28,499 bases of DNA, taken from NCBI GenBank assembly GCA_946885645.1, contig CAMPGU010000019.1:1-28499 (forward strand). Reading direction: 5' to 3'. The notes beneath the pieces were generated by a model that saw only the letters and a list, made by a program, of their open reading frames with translations, did no database searches and was not told where the DNA came from. Made by a program: the position numbers and the translations under genes. Source of the stretch: an uncultured Haloferula sp. GTDB lineage: Bacteria > Verrucomicrobiota > Verrucomicrobiae > Verrucomicrobiales > Akkermansiaceae. Of the stretch, positions 1 through 9,100 are shown in pieces (positions within the stretch are counted from its first letter, which is position 1; each line of letters starts with the position of its first letter).

Positions 1-11
1 ATAAGAGTACG

Positions 12-854
12 GTGAGCCGAGGGTTCTGGTATTTCGCAGGACAACTGCTTCTCTTGACGCTGATCGCGTGGCTATGGCGCGAGAATCAGTCGTCGAGCAG
101 GGAGTTTTCGGCGGTACGGATCCCGGATGGTGCGACGGCGGAGTCTCGTGACGGAGTGAGGCCTGTGACTGCCGTATCCCGCCCTCCGGGAGCAAAGGCT
201 CCCTCGGTGAAGCCCGGAGCTTCGAGGGAATCGGCAAAGGGGAGCGACTCGGCCTCCATCTTCTCCGTCCGCCACCCGGAACCGAAGGATTCCGACAGGG
301 TTGAGGAACCGGGACCGGCTGGGCTGCCTGGTGCAGCGGCGAATGCCGCGGGAGCGGTCCCCTTTTCACCGGGAATCCGGAGCGTTCAATCACTCTTGGA
401 AAACGGCGGCTTCGAGGAGGGTTTGGCTCCTTGGGCCTGCGAGGAAGGGAAGGTTGTGCAAGATCCGGAGGACAGCGGGAATTCCGTGCTGGAGATCACT
501 CCCAAGGCGGGGCAATTCCAGCTCCAACAGGGTCTCCGACGATCCCCGGTGAAAAAGGCCCTCCGTCTCTCCCTCAGGGCGAAGGCCGAACCGGCACGCG
601 AATCGTTTCAAGGCCATCTGCGGGTTTATTTATACGATGAAAATGGCCAGCTACTCATGTCCACCATGGCGAAAAGCGAGGCCTCCGCGAAATGGGAAAC
701 TGTTTCTCTGAACCTGGGTTTGAAGTTTTCCGGTGAGCAGAAGCGTCGGGCGGCTTCTCTCGGAATTGAGAACGGCCACGGTGGAGGGAAGCTTTGGATT
801 GACGATGTGAGCCTGGTTGAAACATCGGGTCAGCAGGGCAGCGGCGTACCCTAG
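12..854 (+). CDS. membrane-anchored protein with CBM-like C-terminal domain
   Basis: Hypothetical protein of about 280 aa, not recognised by name. Residues 5-22 are strongly hydrophobic, with a single Arg before and charged residues after, which suits an uncleaved signal anchor. Residues 25-120 are a low-complexity Pro/Ser/Ala/Gly stretch, probably an extracytoplasmic linker. Residues 126-275 resemble a carbohydrate-binding beta-sandwich of the CBM4/9 type: they open with an 'ENGGFEEGLAPW' motif and close with 'LWIDDVSLVE', the usual frame of such domains. The start used is GTG at 12. The frame is open upstream to the window edge, so the true start may lie outside. Sugar or polysaccharide binding is inferred from fold resemblance only; there is no catalytic domain. 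It is followed by rpsO after a 177-nt gap. Confidence 0.7.
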   Translation: MSRGFWYFAGQLLLLTLIAWLWRENQSSSREFSAVRIPDGATAESRDGVRPVTAVSRPPGAKAPSVKPGASRESAKGSDSASIFSVRHPEPKDSDRVEEPGPAGLPGAAANAAGAVPFSPGIRSVQSLLENGGFEEGLAPWACEEGKVVQDPEDSGNSVLEITPKAGQFQLQQGLRRSPVKKALRLSLRAKAEPARESFQGHLRVYLYDENGQLLMSTMAKSEASAKWETVSLNLGLKFSGEQKRRAASLGIENGHGGGKLWIDDVSLVETSGQQGSGVP

Positions 855-916
855 CGCAACCGCAACCGCGGATTCCCGGATCCAGGCTGCTTTACCGTCT
901 TCCCTTTTCGGGCGCG

Positions 917-939
917 GGATGACGGTCCTCCCGTCATTT
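917..939 (+). terminator. possible weak terminator or leader hairpin before rpsO
   Basis: A 7-bp perfect stem, ATGACGG (919-925) with CCGTCAT (931-937), and a 5-nt loop. It can be extended by G-T wobbles. Only two or three T residues follow, so termination would be weak. It sits between the first gene and rpsO and could instead belong to the rpsO leader. Confidence 0.3.
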
Positions 940-1031
940 CCGTGCTTGCATTGCGCCCGGAATCCGCTTTCTTCCGCGGTCCCGACCAAGGGCGGACCGG
1001 CCAAGGTGGCTGGATCGAACAGATAATTAAA

Positions 1032-1289
1032 ATGAGCGAAAGCACCATCAATCTCGCGGACTACAAGATCCACGAAACCGACACCGGCAGCGCCGATTAC
1101 CAGGTGGCCCTGATGACCCAGCGCATCGTGCACCTGACGAGTCACCTGCAGTTGCACAAGAAGGACACCTCGTCCCGCCGCGGACTCCTGAAACTGGTCG
1201 CCCAGCGCCGCAAGCTGCTCGACTACGTGAAAGCCAACTCCGAGGAGCGCTACCAAAAGCTCCTCCAAGGGCTGAACCTCCGCAAGTAA
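1032..1289 (+). CDS. rpsO: 30S ribosomal protein S15
   Basis: Ribosomal protein S15, 85 aa against about 88-89 aa in E. coli. It binds 16S rRNA directly in the central domain during small-subunit assembly and bridges to the large subunit. The family signature is obvious: 'HETDTGSADYQVALMT' near residue 14, 'RIVHLTSHLQLHKKD' and 'SRRGLLKLVAQRRKLLDY'. ATG at 1032 is chosen because the protein then begins where S15 begins; the frame is open upstream to 942 but that part does not resemble S15. No Shine-Dalgarno sequence is visible; the region before the ATG is AT-rich ('cagataattaaa'). The next gene is pnp, the conserved bacterial rpsO-pnp order. S15 and PNPase are known to autoregulate in E. coli, and the spacer here is highly structured. 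Confidence 0.97.
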   Translation: MSESTINLADYKIHETDTGSADYQVALMTQRIVHLTSHLQLHKKDTSSRRGLLKLVAQRRKLLDYVKANSEERYQKLLQGLNLRK

Positions 1290-1299
1290 CCCTTTCCTC

Positions 1300-1328
1300 C
1301 GACGGCCACGGTAACCCCGTGGCCGTCG
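1300..1328 (+). promoter_or_regulatory. 12-bp hairpin in rpsO-pnp spacer
   Basis: A perfect 12-bp stem, CGACGGCCACGG (1300-1311) with CCGTGGCCGTCG (1317-1328), and loop TAACC. It begins 11 nt after the rpsO stop codon. No T-run follows ('tgcatgaaac'), so it is not a standard intrinsic terminator. It is well placed as an RNA-processing, 3'-end-protecting or RNase III-type element between rpsO and pnp. That role is inferred by analogy with E. coli. Confidence 0.6.
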
Positions 1329-1337
1329 TGCATGAAA

Positions 1338-1375
1338 CGGCGGGCATTGAGAGGGAAATGTTTTCCCTTCCGCCG
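1338..1375 (+). promoter_or_regulatory. second stem-loop in pnp leader
   Basis: An interrupted helix: outer CGGCGG (1338-1343) with CCGCCG (1370-1375), inner AGGGAAA (1352-1358) with TTTCCCT (1362-1368), and a 3-nt loop. The left side has an 8-nt internal loop. It is less certain than the flanking perfect hairpins. Confidence 0.4.
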
Positions 1376-1431
1376 CCGGACGGCCCTTCCATCTCTTTCC
1401 TGAATTTGGGGCCTGTCCGAAATCCAACACG

Positions 1432-1454
1432 GCCTCCGGCATGTCGCCGGAGGC
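1432..1454 (+). promoter_or_regulatory. 9-bp hairpin just upstream of pnp
   Basis: A perfect stem, GCCTCCGGC (1432-1440) with GCCGGAGGC (1446-1454), and loop ATGTC. It ends 23 nt before the pnp ATG, so it lies in the translation-initiation leader. No T-run follows. It is a possible target for PNPase or RNase III control of pnp. Confidence 0.5.
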
Positions 1455-1477
1455 ACACACACTGAAAGACCGACAAG

Positions 1478-3631
1478 ATGAACATCCACAAAGTGACGAG
1501 CCAGGTCGGCTCGAACCCGATCTCCTTCGAGACGGGAAAAATCGCAAAACTTGCCGATGGTGCCGTGATGGTAACCTGCGGCGAGACCGTGGTCCTCGTG
1601 ACCGCCGTTTCCGCGACCAAGGTGAAGGCGGGCCAGACCTGGTTCCCGCTCTCCGTCGAATACAAGGAGAAGGCCTCCGCGGCCGGTCAATTCCCCGGCG
1701 GCTATTTCAAGCGCGAAGGCCGCCCTACCGAAAAGGAAATCCTGACCTGCCGGATGACCGACCGCCCGCTGCGGCCGCTTTTCCCGAAGGGCTACCTTTA
1801 CGAGACCCAGATCATCGCGCTGCTGCTCGCCGCGGACCAAGTCAACGACTCCGATATCCTGGCGATGAACGGCGCTTCCGCCGCCCTTGCCATCTCCGAC
1901 ATTCCTTTCGCCGGTCCGATCGGCGCGGTGCGCGTCGGCCGAGTGGACGGTGAGTTCGTCATCAACCCCGTCTTTGAAGATCGCGAACAAAGCGACCTCG
2001 ACCTCATCTACGTCGGCAACAAGACCGACGTCATCATGATCGAAGGAGCCGCCAACCAGCTCCCCGAGGAGGACTTCATCAAAGCCCTCCACTTCGCCCA
2101 GGCCGCCGTGCAGAAGCTGGTGGAAGCCCAGGAAGAACTGGTCCGTCTCGCGGGCAAGCCGAAGCGCGACTACACCCTTACCGTCGCCAAGGAAGAGCTT
2201 TTGGAAGTCGGTTACGAGATCGCCGGTTCGCGGATCGAGGACGCCATCTACGCTCCGACCAAGATGGAGCGTGCCCGCAAGGTCGGCGCCCTCCGTGATG
2301 AGGTGGAAGCCGCGATCAAGGCCCGCTACCCGGAGTCCACCGATTTCGACGTCGAGCAGGTCTTCGAATACATCCAGAAGAAGGCGTTCCGCATCTCCAT
2401 CATGGAGAAGGGCCTCCGCGCCGATGGCCGTCAGATCGGGGATCTGCGCCCGCTCTTCGCGGAAGCGAATTCGCTGCCACGGGTTCATGGCTCCGCGATC
2501 TTCGCCCGCGGCGAAACGCAGGCGATGGGGCTCTGCACGCTGGCTCCGGCGGACGAGAAGCAGTTCTTCGACAACTACGCCGGTGGCGAGGACAGCAAGC
2601 GCTTCATCCTCCACTACAACTTCCCTCCATTCTCGGTGGGCGAGTGCGGCCGCATGGGTGGCATCAACCGCCGCGAGATCGGCCACGGCGCGCTCGCCGA
2701 GCGTTCCATCGCCCCGGTGATCCCGGATGTGGAAGACTTCCCTTACGCCATGCGCGTGTCATCGGAAGTGATGGAGTCGAACGGCTCCACCTCGATGGCC
2801 ACGGTCTGTGCCGGCACGATGTCGCTGCTCTGCGCGGGTGTCCCGCTCAAGGCTCCGGTCGGAGGTATCTCCGTCGGTCTCGTGACCGATTGGAATGAAG
2901 ACGGCACCCTGAAGTCCCACAAGGCCCTGCTCGACATCATCGGCTCCGAGGACTTCTACGGCGACATGGACTTCAAGCTCTGCGGCACCGACAGCGGCGT
3001 CACCGGCTATCAGCTCGACCTGAAGCTGCCCGGCCTGCCGATGGCAATCCTTGAGGAAGCCATCCACATGGCGAAGGCCGCCCGCACCACGATCATCGCC
3101 AAGATGACCGAGGCGGTGTCCGGTCCGCAGGACCTCAGCCCGCACGCCCCGCGCATCGTGTCCGTGAAGATCCCCGCCGACCGCATCGGCGAGCTCATCG
3201 GGCCTGGCGGCAAGAACATCAAGGGCATCCAGGCCGAGTCCGGCGCCGAGATCAACATCGAGGACGACGGCACCGTGCACATCTACGCTTCCAAGGAAGA
3301 AGGCCTGTTGCGCGCGAAGTCGCTCATCGAGCGGATGTTCCAGGAAATCGAAGTCGGCAAGATCTACACCGGCAAGGTGGTCAGCATCACGAACTTCGGT
3401 GCCTTCATGGAAGTGCTGCCCGGCAAGGACGGCCTCATCCACGTCTCCGAGCTGGCCGAAGGCCGCACCGAGCGGGTGGAAGATGTCGTCAAGAAGGGCG
3501 ACGTCATCACCGCCAAGTGCCTCGGCGTGGACGAAAAGGGCCGCGTCAAGATGAGCCGCCGCGCCGTGCTCCGTGATGAAAAGGCCAAGGCTGCCGAATC
3601 CGAGATCGAAGCGGAAACGGCCCAAGGCTAA
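1478..3631 (+). CDS. pnp: polyribonucleotide nucleotidyltransferase (PNPase)
   Basis: PNPase, 717 aa, close to the usual 700-710. It degrades RNA 3' to 5' by phosphorolysis to nucleoside diphosphates, as a trimer in the cytoplasm. Visible domains in order: a first RNase PH domain (about 10-145, with '[18 protein letters not shown]' and '[17 protein letters not shown]'), an all-helical linker (about 150-310), a second RNase PH domain (about 315-540, with '[20 protein letters not shown]'), a KH domain (about 563-620, with '[15 protein letters not shown]') and an S1 RNA-binding domain (about 627-700, with '[15 protein letters not shown]'). ATG at 1478 matches the usual N-terminus; no clear Shine-Dalgarno precedes it. 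It follows rpsO by 188 nt of structured spacer and is closed by a strong terminator at 3649. Confidence 0.98.
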   Translation: MNIHKVTSQVGSNPISFETGKIAKLADGAVMVTCGETVVLVTAVSATKVKAGQTWFPLSVEYKEKASAAGQFPGGYFKREGRPTEKEILTCRMTDRPLRPLFPKGYLYETQIIALLLAADQVNDSDILAMNGASAALAISDIPFAGPIGAVRVGRVDGEFVINPVFEDREQSDLDLIYVGNKTDVIMIEGAANQLPEEDFIKALHFAQAAVQKLVEAQEELVRLAGKPKRDYTLTVAKEELLEVGYEIAGSRIEDAIYAPTKMERARKVGALRDEVEAAIKARYPESTDFDVEQVFEYIQKKAFRISIMEKGLRADGRQIGDLRPLFAEANSLPRVHGSAIFARGETQAMGLCTLAPADEKQFFDNYAGGEDSKRFILHYNFPPFSVGECGRMGGINRREIGHGALAERSIAPVIPDVEDFPYAMRVSSEVMESNGSTSMATVCAGTMSLLCAGVPLKAPVGGISVGLVTDWNEDGTLKSHKALLDIIGSEDFYGDMDFKLCGTDSGVTGYQLDLKLPGLPMAILEEAIHMAKAARTTIIAKMTEAVSGPQDLSPHAPRIVSVKIPADRIGELIGPGGKNIKGIQAESGAEINIEDDGTVHIYASKEEGLLRAKSLIERMFQEIEVGKIYTGKVVSITNFGAFMEVLPGKDGLIHVSELAEGRTERVEDVVKKGDVITAKCLGVDEKGRVKMSRRAVLRDEKAKAAESEIEAETAQG

Positions 3632-3648
3632 TCCCGATCCAAGTTCCG

Positions 3649-3684
3649 AAGCCCGGCTTTCCGCGAGGAAAGCCGGGCTTTTTC
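3649..3684 (+). terminator. intrinsic terminator of pnp
   Basis: A perfect 14-bp stem, AAGCCCGGCTTTCC (3649-3662) with GGAAAGCCGGGCTT (3667-3680), a GCGA tetraloop, and a run of T ending in TTTTTC. It starts 17 nt after the pnp stop codon. Confidence 0.92.
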
Positions 3685-3699
3685 TTGGGTGGTCCCCAC

Positions 3700-3728
3700 A
3701 AAAAAGCCTCCGGTTGTCCGGAGGCTTT
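3700..3728 (-). terminator. intrinsic terminator of the redoxin operon
   Basis: An 11-bp stem, AAAGCCTCCGG (3703-3713) with CCGGAGGCTTT (3718-3728), loop TTGT. Read on the minus strand it is followed by a six-T tract (A-run at 3700-3705). It lies 30 nt past the redoxin stop codon and faces the pnp terminator. Confidence 0.88.
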
Positions 3729-3758
3729 GAAATCAGGACGTGCAAGTCCGGATAGATC

Positions 3759-4367
3759 TTATTTGGCGTATTTCACGCCACAGCCGTAGGGCTTCGTCTT
3801 CGCCTTCTCGACGGTCTTGCCGCTGAGGACGGAATCGAGCGCCATCGAGATGTAGCTGTCGGCGGTTTCGATGTCGGCCACGTCGGTGGTGTCCTTGGAG
3901 TCGATCGCGCCATTGTAGGCGACCTTGCCCTCCTTATCGATCACGACGAGTTGCGGCGTGGTCTTGGCACCGTAGGCCTTGCCGACCGTGCCATCGGTAT
4001 CGAGGACGATCTGGCTGGCCTTGTTGCCTTCCTTTTCGGAACGGGCGGCGAGTTCGGAGCCGGCCAAGTAGCCCTGCTGTCCTTCAGCGGCGGAATTCAC
4101 GGAGAGCCAGACGACTCCCTTGCCCTTGTAGTTTTCCTGAAGCTTCGGAATGTTGCCGCTGCCGTAGTGCTTCTTCACATAGGGGCACTCGTAGTTGATC
4201 CATTCGAGTACCACGACCTTGCCCTTGTAGTCGGACAGGGAGACTTCCTCGCCCTTCGTGTTCTTGACGGTGAAGGCCGGGGCGGGTTCGCCGGGCTCGA
4301 CGGCCCAGGCGGTGGCACTGCAGATCATGGCACCGACCACGGCGCCGAGGAACGTGTGTTGTTTCAT
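3759..4367 (-). CDS. exported thioredoxin-fold redoxin (PRX-like)
   Basis: Redoxin of 202 aa. It has an N-terminal signal peptide (hydrophobic 5-20, likely cleavage after 'ATAWA') and so acts outside the cytoplasm. The thioredoxin/AhpC-TSA fold is visible in 'PAPAFTVKNTKGEEVSL', 'KGKVVVLEWINYECPYV', 'YGAKTTPQLVVIDKEGKVAY'. The active-site region has one cysteine, C61 in 'ECPYVKKHY', in place of a CxxC pair. A second cysteine, C196, sits in a C-terminal 'GCGVKY' motif. This resembles the PRX_like1 group, where the motif is 'CNHCPYVK'. The exact substrate is unknown. The gene is last in a minus-strand set after the DsbD-alpha-like gene (78-nt gap) and ends at a clear terminator. Confidence 0.88.
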   Translation of the reverse strand: MKQHTFLGAVVGAMICSATAWAVEPGEPAPAFTVKNTKGEEVSLSDYKGKVVVLEWINYECPYVKKHYGSGNIPKLQENYKGKGVVWLSVNSAAEGQQGYLAGSELAARSEKEGNKASQIVLDTDGTVGKAYGAKTTPQLVVIDKEGKVAYNGAIDSKDTTDVADIETADSYISMALDSVLSGKTVEKAKTKPYGCGVKYAK

Positions 4368-4445
4368 GTTTTTTCGATGGGTAGGGGATTTTCGGTTCGT
4401 CGATGACCGTGCCGAGGGAGATCGAGCTGTCCAACGGAAATCCGG

Positions 4446-5249
4446 TCACTTTTTCGCACGCCACGAGACGGACAGGGGCGCGGAGAGCTTCCCGCCGTCG
4501 AGGACGATATCGAGTAGAGTGATGGGGCCCTCCGCATATTCATTTTTTGGCACCTCGGCGGTCCAGGTGCCATTGGTCCGGGTAAAAACGAGCTCCGCGG
4601 TGTCGGCGAGGGTCTGGGGCGTGGCGGGGTAGGCTTTCACCCCCGTCAGATCGAGGCTTTCGGGGGCCGAAATCTGGAGAGTCACGGCGTCTCCGGCCTC
4701 TTTGACGTTCAGGGAGACCTCTTCGCCGGGTGCCGCGGGGATCTTTTTCTCCGCGGCAGCCAGAACATCGGCGGCCTTGCCCGGCGAGCCGTCGCCTGCC
4801 GGGAGCGTCAGGGAGAGCTCCACGTCGCCCGGCACGCAGGCGCTGTCGTTGCAGGTCAGCCAGGACAGTTTCACCCTGCACTCGGCCGCGTCGCTCGCAC
4901 CGGCGGGCGGAACGAGATCCACGAGATAAACGGCCTCACCCTCGTAGCCGAAGCCGGAGAGTTCGCCGGTCTTGAAGCTCTTGGGCACCGGGTGGCGGAG
5001 TTCACCCGCCTTCCAACCCTCGGGCAGCGTCCATTTGGCGGAGAGCGGCATGCCTGCTTCGCCCGGGTTGATCCAGTAGCCGTGCCAGCCGGGGTCGAAT
5101 TTCAAGCGGATGCCGAGCGGGACCGGCTTGCCGACCTGAAACGAGGAGACCCCGCTCAGCAGTTCCGCCTCGGCATGTCCGGATTTCACCCCGGCGAAGA
5201 CGTTTGAGAACAGCGGCAGCGCGGTGGCCATGAGGATCGGGAGTTTCAT
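4446..5249 (-). CDS. stand-alone DsbD N-terminal (alpha)-domain-like protein
   Basis: Protein of 267 aa with a signal peptide (residues 1-19, cleavage near 'NVFA'). The body matches the periplasmic N-terminal domain of thiol:disulfide interchange proteins (DsbD/ScsB type): 'FDPGWHGYWINPGEAGMP' near 51-68 and 'WLTCNDSACVPGDVELSLTL' at 130-149. C133 and C138 form a C-x4-C pair that is the likely redox couple; C124 is extra. In canonical DsbD this domain is fused to an eight-TM domain and a thioredoxin domain; both are absent here. ATG at 5249 is chosen because it starts the signal peptide; the frame is open upstream but that part overlaps the AraC gene and is not protein-like. The redoxin follows, which suggests a two-protein relay. 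Direct evidence for electron flow is lacking. Confidence 0.82.
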   Translation of the reverse strand: MKLPILMATALPLFSNVFAGVKSGHAEAELLSGVSSFQVGKPVPLGIRLKFDPGWHGYWINPGEAGMPLSAKWTLPEGWKAGELRHPVPKSFKTGELSGFGYEGEAVYLVDLVPPAGASDAAECRVKLSWLTCNDSACVPGDVELSLTLPAGDGSPGKAADVLAAAEKKIPAAPGEEVSLNVKEAGDAVTLQISAPESLDLTGVKAYPATPQTLADTAELVFTRTNGTWTAEVPKNEYAEGPITLLDIVLDGGKLSAPLSVSWRAKK

Positions 5250-5296
5250 CGGTGCCAGCAAATATCCGATCCGGCGGGAGCGCCACCGGTTTTCGC

Positions 5297-6073
5297 TCAC
5301 CTCGCCGCGGCCTTGGTTCCGTTGCCGCGCTTCTCGCGCCGGTAGGCGGTAGGAGCCTGTCCCATGTGCTTGCGGAACTGGCGGGAGAAATCGCTGTGGT
5401 CGTAGAAGCCGGATTCCAAGGCGACTTCCGTAATGGGCATGTTCGAGCCGGCGAGGAGTTCGCAGGCTTTGATCACGCGCATACGCATCAGATAGCTGCG
5501 CGGGGTCGTCTGGAAGGTCTTCCGGAATTTCCGCTCGAACTGGCGGATGGACAGGCCGGCGATTTCGGCGAGTTCGGCGACTTCCAGGCGCTCCCGGAAG
5601 TTGGCCTTCAGATGCTCCGCCACTTCGGCGAGTTCCAGGTATGGCTGGATCGCCGCCCGTTGCTCCTCGTAGCTGCGCACCGTGCCACAAAGGCCGCAGA
5701 CATTGCCGTGCTTGTCGAAAAGCGGTAGCTTGTCGGTGATGAACCACTCCGGGCGACCTTGCGAATTCGGGAAGAGCTCGATCAGGCCCAGCAGCGGCTG
5801 CCGGGTGGTGAGCACCTTTTCGTCGTCGCGGTGGTATTTGTCGGCGAGCCGGGGCGGAAAGATCTCCTTGTCGGTGAGCCCCACCAACTGCTCTTCCCGC
5901 AGGAAGCCGCAGCGTTTCACGAAAGCGGGGTTTCCCGCCATCAGGCGGCCCTCCCGGTCCTTGGCGAAAAAGAGGGTGCCGGGAAGGTGGTCAAAGAGGT
6001 GCCGGAACTGCCCCGGCGGCAATTCTTCCATCCATCTGCGTAGGTTGTCAGGAGCGTCCACTGGCAGAAACAT
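5297..6073 (-). CDS. PAS-domain AraC-family transcriptional regulator
   Basis: Transcription factor of 258 aa. Residues 20-138 form a PAS sensor ('FDHLPGTLFFAKDREGRL', 'GNPAFVKRCGF', then 'GLIELFPNSQGRPEWFITDK'). Residues 150-250 form the AraC-type double helix-turn-helix: first HTH about 165-185 ('AELAEIAGLSIRQFERKFRK'), second about 214-237 ('ITEVALESGFYDHSDFSRQF'), ending in the family-typical 'GQAPTAYRRE'. It binds DNA in the cytoplasm; the PAS ligand is unknown. It is 47 nt upstream of the DsbD-alpha-like gene on the same strand, and diverges from the large ThuA gene. The shared spacer carries direct repeats with helical spacing, a plausible site for this regulator. Confidence 0.92.
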   Translation of the reverse strand: MFLPVDAPDNLRRWMEELPPGQFRHLFDHLPGTLFFAKDREGRLMAGNPAFVKRCGFLREEQLVGLTDKEIFPPRLADKYHRDDEKVLTTRQPLLGLIELFPNSQGRPEWFITDKLPLFDKHGNVCGLCGTVRSYEEQRAAIQPYLELAEVAEHLKANFRERLEVAELAEIAGLSIRQFERKFRKTFQTTPRSYLMRMRVIKACELLAGSNMPITEVALESGFYDHSDFSRQFRKHMGQAPTAYRREKRGNGTKAAAR

Positions 6074-6119
6074 ACAAGTGTTTCCCGCAATCCTACAAGC
6101 TCTCTGCGTGATTCTGCGT
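6073..6119. promoter_or_regulatory. phased direct repeats, candidate AraC operator
   Basis: Two copies of TACAAG start at 6073 and 6094, 21 bp or two helical turns apart. Two copies of TCTGCGT start at 6103 and 6113, 10 bp or one turn apart; over ten bases these match at eight. They sit in the divergent spacer directly upstream of the AraC-family gene, the first copy touching its start codon. AraC-family proteins commonly bind direct repeats of this spacing, so an autoregulatory operator is a reasonable guess. Confidence 0.35.
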
Positions 6120-6149
6120 CAGCTTGAAAACCCGCCCTCCTGAGGCACG

Positions 6150-6178
6150 TTGGGAACCGCCACCGATCCATCTATAAC
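6150..6178 (+). promoter_or_regulatory. candidate sigma-70 promoter for ThuA/cytochrome gene
   Basis: TTGGGA (6150-6155), a 17-bp spacer and TATAAC (6173-6178). The -10 box ends 8 nt before the ATG at 6187, so transcription would begin at or next to the start codon and the mRNA would be leaderless or nearly so. No Shine-Dalgarno sequence is present, which agrees with that reading. Confidence 0.45.
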
Positions 6179-6186
6179 CGACTTTC

Positions 6187-9100
6187 ATGCAAGCCCTACG
6201 ACTTTCGATACTCCTCCCGCTGGCGGCGCTGGGCGCCGTGCTGGCGAAACCCTTGATCACGCCGAAACCGGAGGCCCGGCGTCTCGAGGTCCTGTTCTTT
6301 GGTGCCCCCACGGCGGTCCATGCCGCCCATGATCCGGTGACGCGCTACCGGAGCATCAAGAAGCACCTCGGCACCGAGGGGATCGACTTTACCTACACCG
6401 AGGATCCGGCCGAGGCATTGAATGCGGGTACGCTGGCGAAATACGACGCGCTCCTGATGTACGGGAACTGGGACCAGAACGGTCCGATGCCCGCCGACCA
6501 GCTCAAGGCCCTGACCGACTACGTGAACAAGGGCGGAGCTTTCCTGCCCATCCACTGTGCCTCCGCCTGCTACGGCGGTTCGCCGGAGTTCATCAAGCTC
6601 GTGGGCGGGCGCTTCAAGTCGCACACGAGCGGTGTGTTCAAGGTGACGAACGTCAACAAGAGCCACCCGATCATGAAGGGTTACGACGGCTTCGAGGCGT
6701 GGGACGAAACCTACGTGCACGACCAGCACGGGGATGACCGCGTGATCCTCGAGAAGCGCGATCAGGAGCCGTGGAGCTGGGTGCGGGAGCAGGGCAAGGG
6801 CCGCGTCTTCTACACCGCGGCAGGCCACGATCACCGCGTGTGGGATCTGGCCGAATTCAACGATTTCATCAAGCGGGGGATCTTCTGGAGCGTGGGCCCC
6901 GACAAATACCGGCTGCTCCAGAATCTCAAGCTGCCGAAGCTGGAGGAGGAAAAAGTCGAGCTCCCCGGCTATCTCAAGCGCGAGCTGATCACGCGCGCAC
7001 AGAAGCCGATATCTCCGGAAGAGTCGATGAAGCTGGCCCAGGTGCCGGTGGGCTTCGAACTCTCCCTCTTCGCCGCCGAGCCCGACATCGTCAACCCGAT
7101 CTTCGTGAACTGGGATCACAAGGGCCGTGCGTTCGTCATCCAGACCACCGACTACCCGAACAACCTGCACGCGGGGAATCTGGGCAACGACAAGATCATC
7201 ATCGCCGAAGACAAGGACAAGGATGGCCGGGCCGACAAGTTCACCACCTTCGCCGACAAGCTTTCGATCCCGACCTCGCTGGTCTTCGCGAACGGCGGCG
7301 TGATTTGCACGAACGGCACCGACATGCTTTTCCTCAAGGACACCAACGGGGATGACAAGGCGGATGTCCGGGAGGTGCTCTTTACCGGCTTCAACATGGG
7401 AGACACCCACGCGGGCGTTTCCAACCTCCGCTACGGTCATGACGGCTGGATCTACGCGACGATCGGCTACTCCGGCTTCAAGGGCACGGTGGGCGGCGTG
7501 CAGCACCAGTTCAGCCAGGGCGTTTTCCGCTTCAAGCCCGACGGGTCGCAGATGGAGTACCTCCAGCCGACGACGAACAACACCTGGGGCCTCGGGACGA
7601 CGTCCGACTTCGATATCATGGGCTCCACGGCCAACGGGAACCCGTCGTTCTACCTCACCCATGCGAAGGCGGACTACGATGCCGCTGGCATCACGACGCC
7701 GCGCACGCCGCGCGCGGACAGCAATCCGATTTTCAACCCGAGCTCGATGGACATCCGGCAGGTGGACCAGTTCGACCGCTACACGGCGGGCGCGGGCCAT
7801 GCCTTCTACACCGCGGAGCGCTTCCCGGCCCCTTGGCGTGAGAAAACAGCCTTTGTCACGGAAGGCACGGGCAAGCTCGCCGGGATCTTCCAGATCAGTC
7901 GCGAAGGCGCCGGCTTCAAGGCCGTGCAGCACAACAACAACCTCTACAACAGCGCCGACGCCTGGTCCGGCCCGGTCTGCGCCGAGACCGGCCCCGATGG
8001 CGCGGTGTGGCTGTGCGATTGGTACAACCTCATCATCCAGCACAACCCTACCCCGAGCAAGGCCTCCTCCGGGCTGCAGGCGCGCAACGGGAAGGGCAAT
8101 GCCTACGAGACACCGGTGCGCGACAAGCAGCACGGGCGCGTTTACCGCATCTACCCGAAGGGGACGAGCGACGACAGCAACCCCGAACTCGATCCGGCGA
8201 AGCCGGCTTCCTTGCTCGCCGGCCTGAATCATCCGAACCTCTTCTGGCGCCTCCACGCCCAGCGGCTTTTGATCGAGAGCGGGAACAAGAGCTTTGCACC
8301 GAAGCTCGCGGAGATCGCGGCGGGAAGCGACCGGGCCGCGGCCCACGCCATCTATGCGCTTGCCGGTCTGAATGCCTTGGAACCGGCCACCGTGGGCCAG
8401 GCGCTTGCATCGAGAGTGCGCGCCGTGCGCCGCGCCGGTATCTTCTGCGGCACTCCGGCCCAGCTAAAGGAAGGTCTGGTCGTGAGCGGAAAAATCCAGC
8501 TCGACGATGCTCGTGACCTTGCAGACGCCTTGGTGGCGATGTCCCGAGGCCCCGTGGACATGGAAACGGGGAAGGCGCTCTACACCCTGCTCGTGGAGAA
8601 CGAGTCGAAGATCGCGGGTGATGTCGCCTTGAAAGACGGCTGGCAGATCGCCGCGAACCGGCAGGCACCGGGAGTTCTGGCCGCCGCGGTGGCAGCAGGC
8701 TTCGGCGTCGATCAATCGCCCGCCGAGATGCCGAACCTGATGCCGAACCCGGCTTTCTCCGATGTCACCGGAGGCAAGCCGAACGGCTGGACCGACCTCC
8801 GCTTCTACGGCGGCGACCAAGCCGGCGTGAAACTCACGGCATCTCCGGACGGGCGCGATGGCAGCATGAGCCTCTCGATCAGCTCCGCGAACAACTCGGA
8901 TAGCGGTGCGGCCGTGACGGTGCCCGTGAAAAAGGGAACACGCTATCGCCTTTCCGCCTGGATCAAAACGGCGGACCTGAAGCCTGCGGGCAACGGTCCC
9001 GGTGCGCTTCTCAACGTGCATGGCGGAGAGCGTACGCAAGGGGTGAAAGGGACCACCGGCTGGACGCAAGTTTCCACGGATGTCGAGAGCGGCGACCGTT

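Noticed and set aside
1250..2686. A 478-codon minus-strand frame opposite pnp
   Set aside because: pnp is certain on the plus strand; the mirror frame has no recognisable feature.
4446..5747. Extended 433-codon version of the DsbD-alpha-like gene
   Set aside because: The first 166 codons overlap the AraC gene in another frame and have no protein-like features; the signal peptide begins at 5249.
6196..8346. A 716-codon minus-strand frame opposite the ThuA gene
   Set aside because: Antisense shadow: composition dominated by Arg, Val, Gly and Glu, no motifs, and the plus strand has continuous domains.
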